DNA of 64,000 nt, taken from Sphingorhabdus profundilacus. GTDB taxonomy: Bacteria > Pseudomonadota > Alphaproteobacteria > Sphingomonadales > Sphingomonadaceae. Position numbers and translations under genes: made by a program. Location of the stretch: positions 744,001-808,000 of the forward strand of contig NZ_SDWJ01000002.1 in assembly GCF_009769755.1 (NCBI RefSeq), read 5' to 3'. Shown here one piece after another: positions 36,430 through 45,481 of this stretch. The notes under the pieces are model-generated. The model did no database searches. It was not told the origin of the DNA and saw nothing but the letters and a program-made list of their open reading frames with translations. Every line of letters starts with the position of its first letter. Positions within the stretch are counted from its first letter, which is position 1.

Positions 36430-37860
36430 ATGGTATCTAGACCGCCCTGCTTTGATGAAATGCTAAATGAGGACGGCACGCCGCGCGCGGCTTATGCAGC
36501 CTATCACAAATGGTTCGCCGAGCAGGACAGCACCCATTTGAAACAAAAGGCCCGAGATGCGGAGGAGTTTTTCCGTCGCACCGGCATCACCTTTGCAGTC
36601 TATGGGGATGACGAGGCCGAAGAACGGTTGATCCCGTTCGACATCATCCCCCGCATCGTGGCGGCTCGGCAATGGACCAAATTATCTCGCGGAATCGAAC
36701 AGCGTGTCCGCGCCATCAATGCCTTTTTGCAGGATATCTACCACCGGCAGGAAATCGTCCGCGCCGGTCGCTTGCCGATTGACTTGCTGGTCAAGAACGA
36801 AGCCTTTGTGTCGCAGATGATTGGCTTTACTCCGCCGGGCGGGGTATACACCCATATCGTCGGCATCGACCTAGTACGCACCGGACCTGATGAATTCATG
36901 GTGCTGGAAGATAACGCACGCACCCCGTCGGGCGTGTCCTACATGCTCGAAAACCGCGAAACGATGATGAACATGTTTCCCGAACTGTTCAGCACCATCC
37001 GCGTCCGTAACGTCAGCGATTACCCCAAAAACCTGCGTGCGTCGCTTAGCCGCGTCGCGCCGCCTGCCTGCACAGGCGACCCTGTTGTCGCCGTTCTGAC
37101 ACCGGGAATACATAACAGCGCCTATTTCGAACATGCCTTTCTGGCCGACCAGATGGGCGCTGAGCTGGTCGAAGGCCATGACATCCGTATCGTCAATGGC
37201 CGGGTCGCCATGCGGACGACCCGGGGTTACCAGCCGATTGATGTGCTCTATCGGCGGCTCGATGATGATTATCTCGATCCGCTAATTTTCAAACCGGATT
37301 CGGTGCTCGGCATTCCGGGCGTTTTCGACCTTTATCGGGCCGGCAAGATAACCATCGCCAATGCTCCGGGCACAGGGATTGCCGATGACAAGGCTATTTA
37401 CAGCTACATGCCCGACATCGTCGAATTTTATACCGGCGAAAAACCCATTTTGAAAAATGTCGATACCTGGCGGTGTTCGGAACCCGATTCCCTTGCCTAT
37501 GTGCTCGACCATCTTTCCGAACTGGTCGTAAAAGAAGTGCATGGATCGGGTGGCTACGGCATGCTGATCGGGCCTGCGGCCAGCAAGAAGGAGCTGGCTG
37601 CCTTTACGGCAAAACTGAAAGCCAAACCGGCCAACTATATCGCGCAACCGACGCTTGCCCTTTCAACCATCCCCATTTTCGCCAATAGCGGCCTTGCCCC
37701 ACGCCATGTCGACCTGCGGCCTTTCGTGCTGGTGTCGCCAGACAAGATCGACATCACGCCCGGCGGTCTGACCCGTGTGGCCTTGCGCAAGGGATCGCTG
37801 GTGGTCAATTCAAGCCAGGGCGGCGGCACCAAGGATAGCTGGGTGATCGAGGATGATTGA
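36430..37860 (+). CDS. Circularly permuted type 2 ATP-grasp protein
   Basis: The 476-aa product matches the circularly permuted ATP-grasp family (former DUF404/DUF407). Family stretches include FDIIPRIVAARQWTKLSRG, FLQDIYHRQEIVRAGRLP, FMVLEDNARTPSGVSYMLEN, DVLYRRLDDDYLDPLIF, VKEVHGSGGYGMLIGP and SQGGGTKDSWVI. ATP-grasp enzymes ligate carboxylates to amines through acyl phosphates; here a peptide ligase role is proposed from studies of this operon type. It heads a four-gene unit (ATP-grasp, alpha-E, transglutaminase, Anbu peptidase) with spacings of 3 bp, -1 bp and 37 bp. Confidence 0.93.
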   Translation: MVSRPPCFDEMLNEDGTPRAAYAAYHKWFAEQDSTHLKQKARDAEEFFRRTGITFAVYGDDEAEERLIPFDIIPRIVAARQWTKLSRGIEQRVRAINAFLQDIYHRQEIVRAGRLPIDLLVKNEAFVSQMIGFTPPGGVYTHIVGIDLVRTGPDEFMVLEDNARTPSGVSYMLENRETMMNMFPELFSTIRVRNVSDYPKNLRASLSRVAPPACTGDPVVAVLTPGIHNSAYFEHAFLADQMGAELVEGHDIRIVNGRVAMRTTRGYQPIDVLYRRLDDDYLDPLIFKPDSVLGIPGVFDLYRAGKITIANAPGTGIADDKAIYSYMPDIVEFYTGEKPILKNVDTWRCSEPDSLAYVLDHLSELVVKEVHGSGGYGMLIGPAASKKELAAFTAKLKAKPANYIAQPTLALSTIPIFANSGLAPRHVDLRPFVLVSPDKIDITPGGLTRVALRKGSLVVNSSQGGGTKDSWVIEDD

Positions 37861-37863
37861 GCC

Positions 37864-38805
37864 ATGCTAGGCAAGACCGCTTCCGGTATATTCTGGATGT
37901 TCCGTTATCTGGAGCGGGCGGAGAATATTGCACGGCTGATCGAGACCGGGCACCGTTTCACCCTGACCCGCAACCGTGGGCGGCAGGACGAATGGCGCTC
38001 CATCCTCTCAGCACTGGGCATGGATGCCACCTATCGCGCCAATCATGAGGAGTATAACGCGGCGCAAGTCGTCGACTATCTGCTACGCGACAAGGCCAAC
38101 CCCGGCAATTTGCGCAACCTGATCGACAGCGCGCGGCAGAATGCGCGGACCACCCGCACCGCGATAACCCGTGAATTGTGGGAAGCCGTCAACGAATGCT
38201 GGATCTGCGTCAATGATGCCCTGAAACGGCAAGTGCGTGAGGCCGAACTGCCCGCGACCATCGACCTGATCGAACGGCAGACGGCGCAGGTGCGCGGTGC
38301 GCTGGAAAATACGATGCTGCGCAACGACGGGTATAATTTCAGCCGCGTCGGCAACTTTATCGAGCGTGCGGACAGCATGGCGCGGCTGCTTGACGTCAAA
38401 TATTATGTTCTTTTGCCGTCGGTATCCTTTGTCGGTTCCTCACTCGACAATATCCAGTGGGAAACGATCCTGCGGTCGACGTCGGCCTATAGCGCCTATC
38501 GTTGGCTCTATCCCGGCCGGGCCAGTGCACTCGGCATTGCCGACTTTCTCATTCTCGACCGCCGTTTCCCGCGCAGTCTTGCCTTTTGCTATGGAAAGCT
38601 GACGGACAATCTGCGCCACCTTGCCATGTCCTATGGTGTCCAGTCGGACAGCCTGACCGAAGCAGAACGCATCTACGCCGGGTTCGCGTCGATGACGGCG
38701 GCATCGATACTGGAAGACGGGTTGCACGAATTTCTGGTCGATTTTCTGACGCAGAACCGAAGGCTGGCGGCGATGGTGGAGCAGGAATATAGGTTCAACT
38801 CCTGA
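37864..38805 (+). CDS. Alpha-E domain-containing protein
   Basis: A 313-aa, almost all-helical protein of the alpha-E (DUF403) family. It opens LGKTASGIFWMFRYLERAENIARLIE, the family's typical start, and contains FSRVGNFIERADSMARLLDVKYYVLLP and RFPRSLAFCYGKL. Its biochemical role is unknown; it is found almost only beside circularly permuted ATP-grasp and transglutaminase-like genes, so it probably supports the ligase. Its stop overlaps the next ATG (TGATG). Confidence 0.93.
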   Translation: MLGKTASGIFWMFRYLERAENIARLIETGHRFTLTRNRGRQDEWRSILSALGMDATYRANHEEYNAAQVVDYLLRDKANPGNLRNLIDSARQNARTTRTAITRELWEAVNECWICVNDALKRQVREAELPATIDLIERQTAQVRGALENTMLRNDGYNFSRVGNFIERADSMARLLDVKYYVLLPSVSFVGSSLDNIQWETILRSTSAYSAYRWLYPGRASALGIADFLILDRRFPRSLAFCYGKLTDNLRHLAMSYGVQSDSLTEAERIYAGFASMTAASILEDGLHEFLVDFLTQNRRLAAMVEQEYRFNS

Positions 38806-39605
38806 TGCTTTTGTCCATCCACCACCTTACCGAATATCAGTTCGACCAGCCGGTCCATTACGCGCTGCAACGGCTGAAGCTGCGTCCCAAAGACGGGGCG
38901 GGGCAGCAGATCATCGACTGGACCCTGACCGTCGACGGCGGCAAGGTCGAGGCCGAGCATGACGATCCGCACAACAATCATGTGACGCTGATTTCGGTGG
39001 AAGAAGGCCGCACCTCCATCACCATCAGCTGCCATGGTCAGGTCGAGACCACCGACAACCACGGCATATTGGGCCGCCACCGAAGCCATGTGCCGCTTTG
39101 GGCCTATTGCCGGCCCACAAGATTGACGACTGCGGGGCGGGGCGTGCAAAAGCTGGTTACAGGTGTCGATCGCGAACAGTCCGACAAGCTCGCTTTGCTG
39201 CATCAACTATCCGCGCATATTCTGGGCTCGGTCGCCTACCAGAGCGGTGCGACCGGTGTGGACAGCAGCGCGGAGAACACCATCGCTGCAGGCGCCGGCG
39301 TGTGCCAGGACCATGCCCATATCTTCATCGCCGCCTGCCGGTCCATGGGCATTCCTGCCCGTTATGTGTCGGGATATCTAATGATGGATGGCAAAGTGGA
39401 GCAGTCCGCAAGCCATGCTTGGGCCGAAGCGCATGTCGATGCGATTGGCTGGGTCGGGTTCGATATTTCGAACGGCATCAGCCCCGATGGCCGCTATGTC
39501 CGCGTCGCCACCGGCTTCGACTATCGCGACGCCGCGCCCATTTCGGGCATGTCCTTTGGCGCGCGAGATAAAAGCATGGTTGTCAGCTTGCGGGTGGAAC
39601 AGTAA
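38805..39605 (+). CDS. Transglutaminase-like cysteine protease family protein
   Basis: A 266-aa protein with a transglutaminase N-terminal beta domain (LLSIHHLTEYQFDQPVHYAL) and a papain-like core. The catalytic triad is visible: C167 in GVCQDHAHIF, H204 in SHAWAEAHV, D220 in VGFDISNG. Bacterial members are mostly peptidases rather than cross-linkers. It is translationally coupled to the alpha-E gene and lies 37 bp before the Anbu gene, suggesting action on the same peptide product. Confidence 0.93.
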   Translation: MLLSIHHLTEYQFDQPVHYALQRLKLRPKDGAGQQIIDWTLTVDGGKVEAEHDDPHNNHVTLISVEEGRTSITISCHGQVETTDNHGILGRHRSHVPLWAYCRPTRLTTAGRGVQKLVTGVDREQSDKLALLHQLSAHILGSVAYQSGATGVDSSAENTIAAGAGVCQDHAHIFIAACRSMGIPARYVSGYLMMDGKVEQSASHAWAEAHVDAIGWVGFDISNGISPDGRYVRVATGFDYRDAAPISGMSFGARDKSMVVSLRVEQ

Positions 39606-39642
39606 GCGAAACAGGATCAAGGGTCGGGGGACTTTTCAAGTC

Positions 39643-40389
39643 ATGACATATTGCGTGGGAATGTTGCTGGAAAAGGGCATGGCGTTCATGTCCGACACGC
39701 GCACCAATTCGGGCGTCGACAACATTTCGACCTTCCGCAAGATGTTCAGCTGGTCCGTGCCCGGTGAGCGTTTCATCACCATGATGACCGCGGGCAACCT
39801 CGCCACCACACAGGCATTGATTAGCCAGTTGGAAGAGCGCAGCAAAGCACCTTGCGAACGCAAGCCGTCGATATTGGAAGCACCGACCATGTTTCAGGTG
39901 GCCAATATCATCGGCACCACCTTACGCGACACGATAGCGGCACGGGCGCTTACAGGGCCGGTTGCGGCCAGCCCCGCCCCCAATTTCAATGCAAGCGTCA
40001 TATTGGGTGGTCAGATTAAAGGCATGGAACCAAGGCTTTATCTGATTTATCCTGAAGGCAATTTCATCGAGGCAAGCCCCGAAACACCTTTTTTCCAGAT
40101 CGGTGAAACCAAATATGGGCGGCCCATATTGGTGCGCGGTTTTGAATCGCACATGTCCTTTGCCGATATTACCAAGCTGTTGATGGTCTCATTCGATTCC
40201 ACTTTGAAGGCGAACCTATCAGTGGGTTTGCCGCTGGATCTGATGCTTTACCGCAACGACGATTTCACGCCTTTCCACGAACGGCGCATCACCGCCGACG
40301 ATCCCTATTTTAAAAAGATCTCAGACAGCTGGAGCGAAGCGTTGCGGAACGCCTTTCATTCACTGCCGGACTATCCGCTTAACTTATAA
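39643..40389 (+). CDS. Anbu-type proteasome-like peptidase
   Basis: The 248-aa product is an ancestral beta-subunit (Anbu) peptidase of the Ntn-hydrolase superfamily. The start at 39643 gives M-T-Y-C-V-G-M-L-L, so removal of Met exposes the Thr nucleophile without a propeptide, as in Anbu. MAFMSDTRTNSGVDNIST is the conserved second strand with Asp, and KMFSWSVPGERFITMMTAGNLATTQ carries the conserved Lys and Gly residues. Anbu forms ring or helical assemblies; its natural substrates are unknown. Longer in-frame starts upstream lie inside the transglutaminase gene and are rejected. A terminator follows directly. Confidence 0.94.
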   Translation: MTYCVGMLLEKGMAFMSDTRTNSGVDNISTFRKMFSWSVPGERFITMMTAGNLATTQALISQLEERSKAPCERKPSILEAPTMFQVANIIGTTLRDTIAARALTGPVAASPAPNFNASVILGGQIKGMEPRLYLIYPEGNFIEASPETPFFQIGETKYGRPILVRGFESHMSFADITKLLMVSFDSTLKANLSVGLPLDLMLYRNDDFTPFHERRITADDPYFKKISDSWSEALRNAFHSLPDYPLNL

Positions 40390-40390
40390 A

Positions 40391-40428
40391 AAAGGCGCGC
40401 TCAAGCAAAAGCAAGCGCGCGCCTTTCT
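40391..40428. terminator. Bidirectional intrinsic terminator after Anbu gene
   Basis: A 10-bp stem, AAAGGCGCGC (40391-40400) with GCGCGCCTTT (40417-40426), is flanked by A's on the left and TTTCTT on the right. It can serve both the plus-strand Anbu operon and the minus-strand Cys-rich peptide gene, whose stop lies at 40443. Confidence 0.8.
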
Positions 40429-40442
40429 TCACTCATGTCTTG

Positions 40443-40583
40443 TTAAGGGCAGCAGTCCATGCCCATGCCACAGCACGCACCGACAGCGCAGCACGCGGCT
40501 GCAAACGTAGCGGGAGCGGCAGCGTAAGCGGATGTTGCAGTAAAAGTCAGGCCTAAAAGGGCCATTTTTGCAAAACGAATCAT
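40443..40583 (-). CDS. Small exported Cys-rich peptide, 46 aa
   Basis: A short gene with ATG 40583 preceded at six bases by GGAG, ending in TAA at 40443. The product has a signal peptide (MIRFAKMALLGLTFTATSAYAA) and a mature tail of about 25 residues with three CC pairs and Met residues, CCAVGACCGMGMDCCP. This Cys/Met pattern suggests copper or other soft-metal binding in the periplasm. It lies 56 bp downstream of another small Cys-rich exported protein on the same strand and just before a terminator. No family is recognised. Confidence 0.72.
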   Translation of the reverse strand: MIRFAKMALLGLTFTATSAYAAAPATFAAACCAVGACCGMGMDCCP

Positions 40584-40639
40584 ATTATAACTCCATGTAA
40601 TTATTTAATTAAATTATTGGTTTTTTGTGGAATTCGCAT

Positions 40640-40954
40640 TTAATTTCTTGGCGGTGGCGGATCGATGCTCGAAACAATCGGATACAGAATCTCTGGCGCA
40701 ATCACTTCATGGATTTGAACATCGTTTCGCTCCAGCGAGCGACTTGGCCCACTGATATACCCAGCACAGGGTGCACAACTGGTGCAATCATGCAGTCCAA
40801 TTGCATCACAGCAGCCATCGGCGACTACACTGCAATTTTTCATCATGTCCATGTGCGCGAAAGAAGCAGATGTTCCGTTCACAATTCCTAAATGGGCAAG
40901 GAAAAATGCCATTATCAAAGTTAATCTCAACCGACGTGCCATACCGCTCTGCAT
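40640..40954 (-). CDS. Small exported Cys/His/Met protein, copper-handling-like
   Basis: A 104-aa protein with a signal peptide (ARRLRLTLIMAFFLAHLGIVNG), then a Met/His/Cys-rich mature part: HMDMMKNCSVVADGCC, DCTSCAPCAG, and a C-terminal DPPPPR. Small periplasmic proteins with this pattern (CopL/DUF2946-like) are often found with copper-resistance genes; none is adjacent here. Start uncertain: ATG 40954 or ATG 40942, neither with a strong ribosome-binding site. Probably co-transcribed with the 46-residue peptide. Copper link is inferred from composition only. Confidence 0.62.
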   Translation of the reverse strand: MQSGMARRLRLTLIMAFFLAHLGIVNGTSASFAHMDMMKNCSVVADGCCDAIGLHDCTSCAPCAGYISGPSRSLERNDVQIHEVIAPEILYPIVSSIDPPPPRN

Positions 40955-41007
40955 GTTATTTTGTTTAATTCAAAAGATATTCGAACAATTGCCGGGATTA
41001 GTTACGG

Positions 41008-41400
41008 CTAAGTCAGAAACGGTCCGGAAATTTCCGGCCGCACGCGCGCCAACCTTCCGCTTTCCCTGTCGATCATCGCCCAAGTGGTATTCGCCCGCAC
41101 GATAACCTTTCCCGCCGCATCGACAAAATCGACCCGCCGGTCAAATTGTGCCCCCTTGGGTACACTCTCGATCCATGTCCGCCCCGTCACGCTTTCCCCC
41201 GCGGCAATGTTACCGCGATAGTCAATCTCATGCCGTGTCACGACCCAAATATAGGCGGCGATATGCTCGGGCGCGGCGACCGCCTGCCAGTGTGATGTCG
41301 CCATATCCTGTATCCATCGCACCCACACCGCATTGTTGACATGACCAAGTTCGTCGATGTCGGCGGGCGAAGCAGTAAAGCTTTGGGTGAAGGGTGTCAT
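41008..41400 (-). CDS. Acyl-CoA thioesterase, hotdog fold
   Basis: The 130-aa product has the 4-hydroxybenzoyl-CoA thioesterase layout: DIDELGHVNNAVWVRWIQD (Asp nucleophile region), a central IDYRGNIAAGESVTGRTW strand pair and VIVRANTTWAMIDRESGRLAR. It hydrolyses acyl-CoA thioesters, acyl range unknown. The ATG at 41400 overlaps the S9 peptidase stop (ATGA), which fixes the start against a longer frame. Confidence 0.88.
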   Translation of the reverse strand: MTPFTQSFTASPADIDELGHVNNAVWVRWIQDMATSHWQAVAAPEHIAAYIWVVTRHEIDYRGNIAAGESVTGRTWIESVPKGAQFDRRVDFVDAAGKVIVRANTTWAMIDRESGRLARVRPEISGPFLT

Positions 41401-43589
41401 GATCCGCTTTTGACCATCCCCATCTGCCACAGGAGGAACGCCGCTTCCTCGGCATTTTCACGCAGTCGTTCGAAGCGGCCCGACTTGCCGCCATGGCCTG
41501 CGCCCATATTGGTCTTGAGCAAAAGGACATTGTCGTCGGTCTTCATTGCGCGCAGTTTGGCGACCATTTTGGCAGGTTCCCAATAGGTCACACGCGGGTC
41601 ATTCAGGCCTGCGGTCCACAACATGGGCGGGTAGGCCTTGGCCGCGACATTGTCGTAAGGCGAATAGCTGCGGATATAATCGAACGCTGCATTGTCAGTT
41701 ATGGGATTGCCCCATTCGGGCCATTCGCCGGGTGTCAGCGGCAGGTCTTTGTCGAGCATGGTGTTGAGTACATCGACAAAGGCCACATGGCTGACCACTG
41801 CGCCGAACAGTTCGGGTGCCTGATTGACCACCGCGCCCATCAATTCGCCGCCCGCTGAGCCACCGCTTGCGGTCACCTTGCCCTTGCCGGTGAATCCCAA
41901 CTGGATGAGGCCGCGTGCCACGTCGACAAAATCGTTAAAGGTGTTGGTCCGCTTGGTCAGCTTTCCGTCGAGATACCATTGGTATCCCAGATCATCGCCG
42001 CCACGAATATGCGCGATGGCATAAGCAAAGCCGCGATCAAGATAGCTAAGCCGTGTGGAAGAAAAGCCCGGTGGCATGGCATAGCCATAGGCCCCATAGG
42101 CATAGAGATGGAGTGGTTGGCTGCCATCTTTCTTGAAGCCTTTTTTGTAGACGATGGACACCGGCACTTTCGCCCCATCGCGTGCCGTGATCATAACGCG
42201 CTCGGTTTGATATTGGCTGGCATCATAACCGCTCGGGATTTCAGCGACCTTGAGAGTTTCGAACTTGCCGGTGCCGACCGTATAATCAAACACCGTGTCT
42301 GGCGTGACCATGCTTTCATAATCCAGCCGCAGCTTTGTTACATCATATTCGGGATTGTCGCCCAAACCTGCGCTATAGCTTGCTTCTGGAAAGCTGATTG
42401 GGGTCGTGCGTTCGGAGTCGTCATAATAGTGGATATCAACCTGATCCAGACCCTGTTCGCGGGCTTCGACCACAAAGAAGTTTTTGAAAAGGCTTACGCC
42501 CGTGATGTAATAGTCATCTGCACCGCCAATCATTGTTTTCCATTCGCCCGGCGCCTTCAAGCTGGCGGTCGCAACGCGGAAATTGACATGGTCATCGTTG
42601 GTCAGAATGTAGAGCATCCCGTCGCGAACATCGACCGAATATTCCCGTCCGGTCTTGCGCGGCGAAACCAGGATCGGGTCGGCGGACGGATTATCGGCGG
42701 GCACCAGCCGCACTTCGCTGGTGACATTGTCGCCAGTGGCGATGACAATCCAGTCGTCCTGTGCTGTCAAACCAATGCCCACGGTAAAGCCGTCATCTTT
42801 TTCATGGAACAGCAATATGTCTTCGCTTTGCGGCGTACCGAGCCTATGAATCATGATCTTGTCCGTCCGCCAGTTTTCATTGACCTGGCCGTAGAGCAGG
42901 CTTTTCCCGTCGGTCGTGAAGACGATGTTGCCTAACGTGCCCTCTATGGCATCGTCTCCCCAAGGCGCGCGTGCGTTACATATCTGGTCATCCAGATCCG
43001 TTCCGGTGGCGAGGCATTTGAACTTTATGCGATACCGTTCCGAACCGTTATCGTCGTAGGAATAGGCAAGGATACCGCCATCTCTGCTGACCTCGGCCGC
43101 ACCGAGGCGGAAATAATCCTTGCCCTTGGCCAGCTCGTTTTCGTCCAGAATCAGCTGGCTGGGTCCACCCGCCACAGGCTTGCGGTAATGCTTGCGATAT
43201 TGCGCGCCTTTTTCAAATTCGGACCAGTAGATATAGTCGCCATCCTTCTGAGGTACGGAACTGTCATCTTCTTTGACGCGGCCCTTCATTTCCTGAAAAA
43301 TGGTTTCAGTGAGCGCGGCCTGAGGGGCCATCTGCGCTTCGAAATAGGCGTTTTCGGCCTTTAGATGCTCCAATATTTCCGCGTCATCGATCGTCGGATA
43401 GCTTTGATCCTTGAGCCAATGATAATCGTCGGTCAGCGTCACGCCATGATAGGTCGCGCTATGCGGGCGCTTGGCCGCGACGGGCGGCTTGATTTCAACG
43501 GCGGATTTTTCGGTCATATTTTCTTTCTGGGCAAATAGTGGCGACGAGAGTGTACCAATCATGACAAACAGGGGCAGCAACGCTTTCAT
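41397..43589 (-). CDS. S9 family peptidase, oligopeptidase B-like
   Basis: A 730-aa serine peptidase. An N-terminal signal peptide (MKALLPLFVMIGTLSSPLFAQ) indicates periplasmic export. A beta-propeller (about 60-450) precedes the alpha/beta-hydrolase domain. Ser578 in SGGSAGGEL is the nucleophile, NDPRVTYWEPAK carries the Asp and MGAGHGGKSGRF the His. Oligopeptidase B cleaves short peptides after basic residues; that specificity is inferred. It diverges from the M24 aminopeptidase gene. Confidence 0.94.
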   Translation of the reverse strand: MKALLPLFVMIGTLSSPLFAQKENMTEKSAVEIKPPVAAKRPHSATYHGVTLTDDYHWLKDQSYPTIDDAEILEHLKAENAYFEAQMAPQAALTETIFQEMKGRVKEDDSSVPQKDGDYIYWSEFEKGAQYRKHYRKPVAGGPSQLILDENELAKGKDYFRLGAAEVSRDGGILAYSYDDNGSERYRIKFKCLATGTDLDDQICNARAPWGDDAIEGTLGNIVFTTDGKSLLYGQVNENWRTDKIMIHRLGTPQSEDILLFHEKDDGFTVGIGLTAQDDWIVIATGDNVTSEVRLVPADNPSADPILVSPRKTGREYSVDVRDGMLYILTNDDHVNFRVATASLKAPGEWKTMIGGADDYYITGVSLFKNFFVVEAREQGLDQVDIHYYDDSERTTPISFPEASYSAGLGDNPEYDVTKLRLDYESMVTPDTVFDYTVGTGKFETLKVAEIPSGYDASQYQTERVMITARDGAKVPVSIVYKKGFKKDGSQPLHLYAYGAYGYAMPPGFSSTRLSYLDRGFAYAIAHIRGGDDLGYQWYLDGKLTKRTNTFNDFVDVARGLIQLGFTGKGKVTASGGSAGGELMGAVVNQAPELFGAVVSHVAFVDVLNTMLDKDLPLTPGEWPEWGNPITDNAAFDYIRSYSPYDNVAAKAYPPMLWTAGLNDPRVTYWEPAKMVAKLRAMKTDDNVLLLKTNMGAGHGGKSGRFERLRENAEEAAFLLWQMGMVKSGS

Positions 43590-43643
43590 GAGAAGGCTTC
43601 CTCGCTTATAGGGGTGGTGTAACCATATGAACGGAAGTCCGAT

Positions 43644-45452
43644 ATGTCCACCTATGAAGCCCGCCTAGGCGCCCTGCGCGCGCAATTGAAGCAAGACCAG
43701 CTCGACGGCTTTGTTGTGCCGATCTGCGATGAACATATGTCCGAATATGTCGGTGACTATGCACAGCGTCTGGGCTGGTTGACGGGCTTTGGCGGGTCGG
43801 CAGGGTCCGCAGTTGTGCTGAGCGAGGAAGCAGCCATCTTCACCGACGGTCGGTATACGTTGCAGGTGCGCGAACAGGTCGACGGACAAAATTGGCAATA
43901 TGTCGGGGTGCCGCAAACCAGCATCGCCGACTGGCTGAAGGAATATGCACCTGCGGGCGCTCGTATTGGCTATGATCCGTGGGTCCATACCAAAGGCTGG
44001 GTCGAAAGCGCCAGCAGTGCACTTAAGGCCAAGGGAGCCGAACTGGTTGCCGTCAAAAGCAATCCTATTGATGCGGTATGGGCCGACCAACCGGAAAAAA
44101 GCGACGCCAAGCTGATGGTGCATGAGGACCGCTATGCCGGCCAAAACAGCGCCGAAAAACGCGCGGCGGTGGCGGAGTGGCTGGCCGACAATGGCGTGGA
44201 CAGCACGGTGATCTCGGCGCTGGATTCGGTCGCATGGCTGCTGAACGTGCGCGGGTCAGACGTGTCGAACACACCTGTCGCGCTGAGCTTTGTGCTCGCG
44301 CATGCCGACGGCACAGCGGACCTGTTTGTCGCGCCGGAAAAAGTGGACGAGGCTGTGCAGGCCCATCTGGGCAACGCGGTCCGGTTGCGGACACCGGAGG
44401 AATTTGTTCCCGCACTCAAGGCCATGAGCGGCAAGCGTATTGCCGTCGATCCCGATCGCGCCGTCGCCGCCATCTTCGGCGCACTGACAGATGGCGGCGC
44501 CACGATCGTGGAGGCGCGTGATCCCACCATCTTGCCCAAGGCCATCAAAAACCCTGTCGAGCAGGATGGCCATCGTGCAGCACAAGCACGCGATGGCGCG
44601 GCATTGAGCCGTTATCTGCACTGGCTTGCCCAAGAGGCACATAAGGGCGAACTGACAGAATTGTCGGCTGCGGCCCAGCTCCGAGCCTTCCGCGAGGCGA
44701 CCGGCTTGTTGAAGGACCTGAGCTTCGATACCATCTCGGCCGCCGGGCCCAATGGGGCCAGCCCGCATTATAAAGTCGATGAGAAATCGAACCGTCGCAT
44801 TGACCCCAACAGCATTTATCTGGTCGACAGCGGCGGCCAGTATCTGGACGGGACCACCGACGTCACCCGCACCATCTGGGTCGGCCCCGGCGAGCCGACA
44901 GCAGAAATGAAGGACCGCTACACCCGCGTTCTCAAGGGCCACATCGCACTCGCGCTCGCGGTCTTTCCCGAAGGTACCCGCGGGGCACAGCTCGACACAT
45001 TGGCGCGCGCCGCGCTCTGGCAGGCAGGCGTTGATTACGCGCATGGCACCGGTCATGGTGTAGGCAGCTTTCTTGCCGTGCACGAAGGGCCGCAACGTAT
45101 CGGCAAATTCTCCGGCGGACAGGCCGGAACGGACGAACCGTTGCAGGCGGGCATGATTTTGTCGAATGAACCCGGTTATTATAAGCAAGGCGAATATGGC
45201 ATCCGCATCGAAAATCTAATTCTGGTGGAAGAACGCAAATTCGGCGGCGCTGAAGGGCGCTATTTCGGTTTCGAAACCCTCACCTTCGCACCAATCGACA
45301 AGGCCTTGGTCGACACCAGCCTGCTGACCCGCGACGAATTGCGGTGGTGGGATGATTATCACGCCAAGGTGCTGGACATCGTCGCGCCACAGTTGGATGG
45401 CGATGCGCTTGCATGGGTGACGGATGCTTGTGCGCCGATTGAGCGAATCTGA
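43644..45452 (+). CDS. M24 family aminopeptidase P
   Basis: A 602-aa Xaa-Pro aminopeptidase with two creatinase-N-like domains (about 1-310) and a C-terminal pita-bread domain. Dimetal ligands are seen in IYLVDSGGQYLDGTTDVTR (two Asp), HGTGHGVGSF (His), LSNEPGYY (Glu) and GIRIENLIL (Glu). It removes N-terminal residues before proline. No signal peptide, so cytoplasmic, while the divergent S9 enzyme is exported; together they may complete peptide degradation. Ribosome-binding site GGAAG before ATG. Confidence 0.95.
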   Translation: MSTYEARLGALRAQLKQDQLDGFVVPICDEHMSEYVGDYAQRLGWLTGFGGSAGSAVVLSEEAAIFTDGRYTLQVREQVDGQNWQYVGVPQTSIADWLKEYAPAGARIGYDPWVHTKGWVESASSALKAKGAELVAVKSNPIDAVWADQPEKSDAKLMVHEDRYAGQNSAEKRAAVAEWLADNGVDSTVISALDSVAWLLNVRGSDVSNTPVALSFVLAHADGTADLFVAPEKVDEAVQAHLGNAVRLRTPEEFVPALKAMSGKRIAVDPDRAVAAIFGALTDGGATIVEARDPTILPKAIKNPVEQDGHRAAQARDGAALSRYLHWLAQEAHKGELTELSAAAQLRAFREATGLLKDLSFDTISAAGPNGASPHYKVDEKSNRRIDPNSIYLVDSGGQYLDGTTDVTRTIWVGPGEPTAEMKDRYTRVLKGHIALALAVFPEGTRGAQLDTLARAALWQAGVDYAHGTGHGVGSFLAVHEGPQRIGKFSGGQAGTDEPLQAGMILSNEPGYYKQGEYGIRIENLILVEERKFGGAEGRYFGFETLTFAPIDKALVDTSLLTRDELRWWDDYHAKVLDIVAPQLDGDALAWVTDACAPIERI

Positions 45453-45481
45453 GCTTTCGAACCCTTCTAGCGGAATATACC

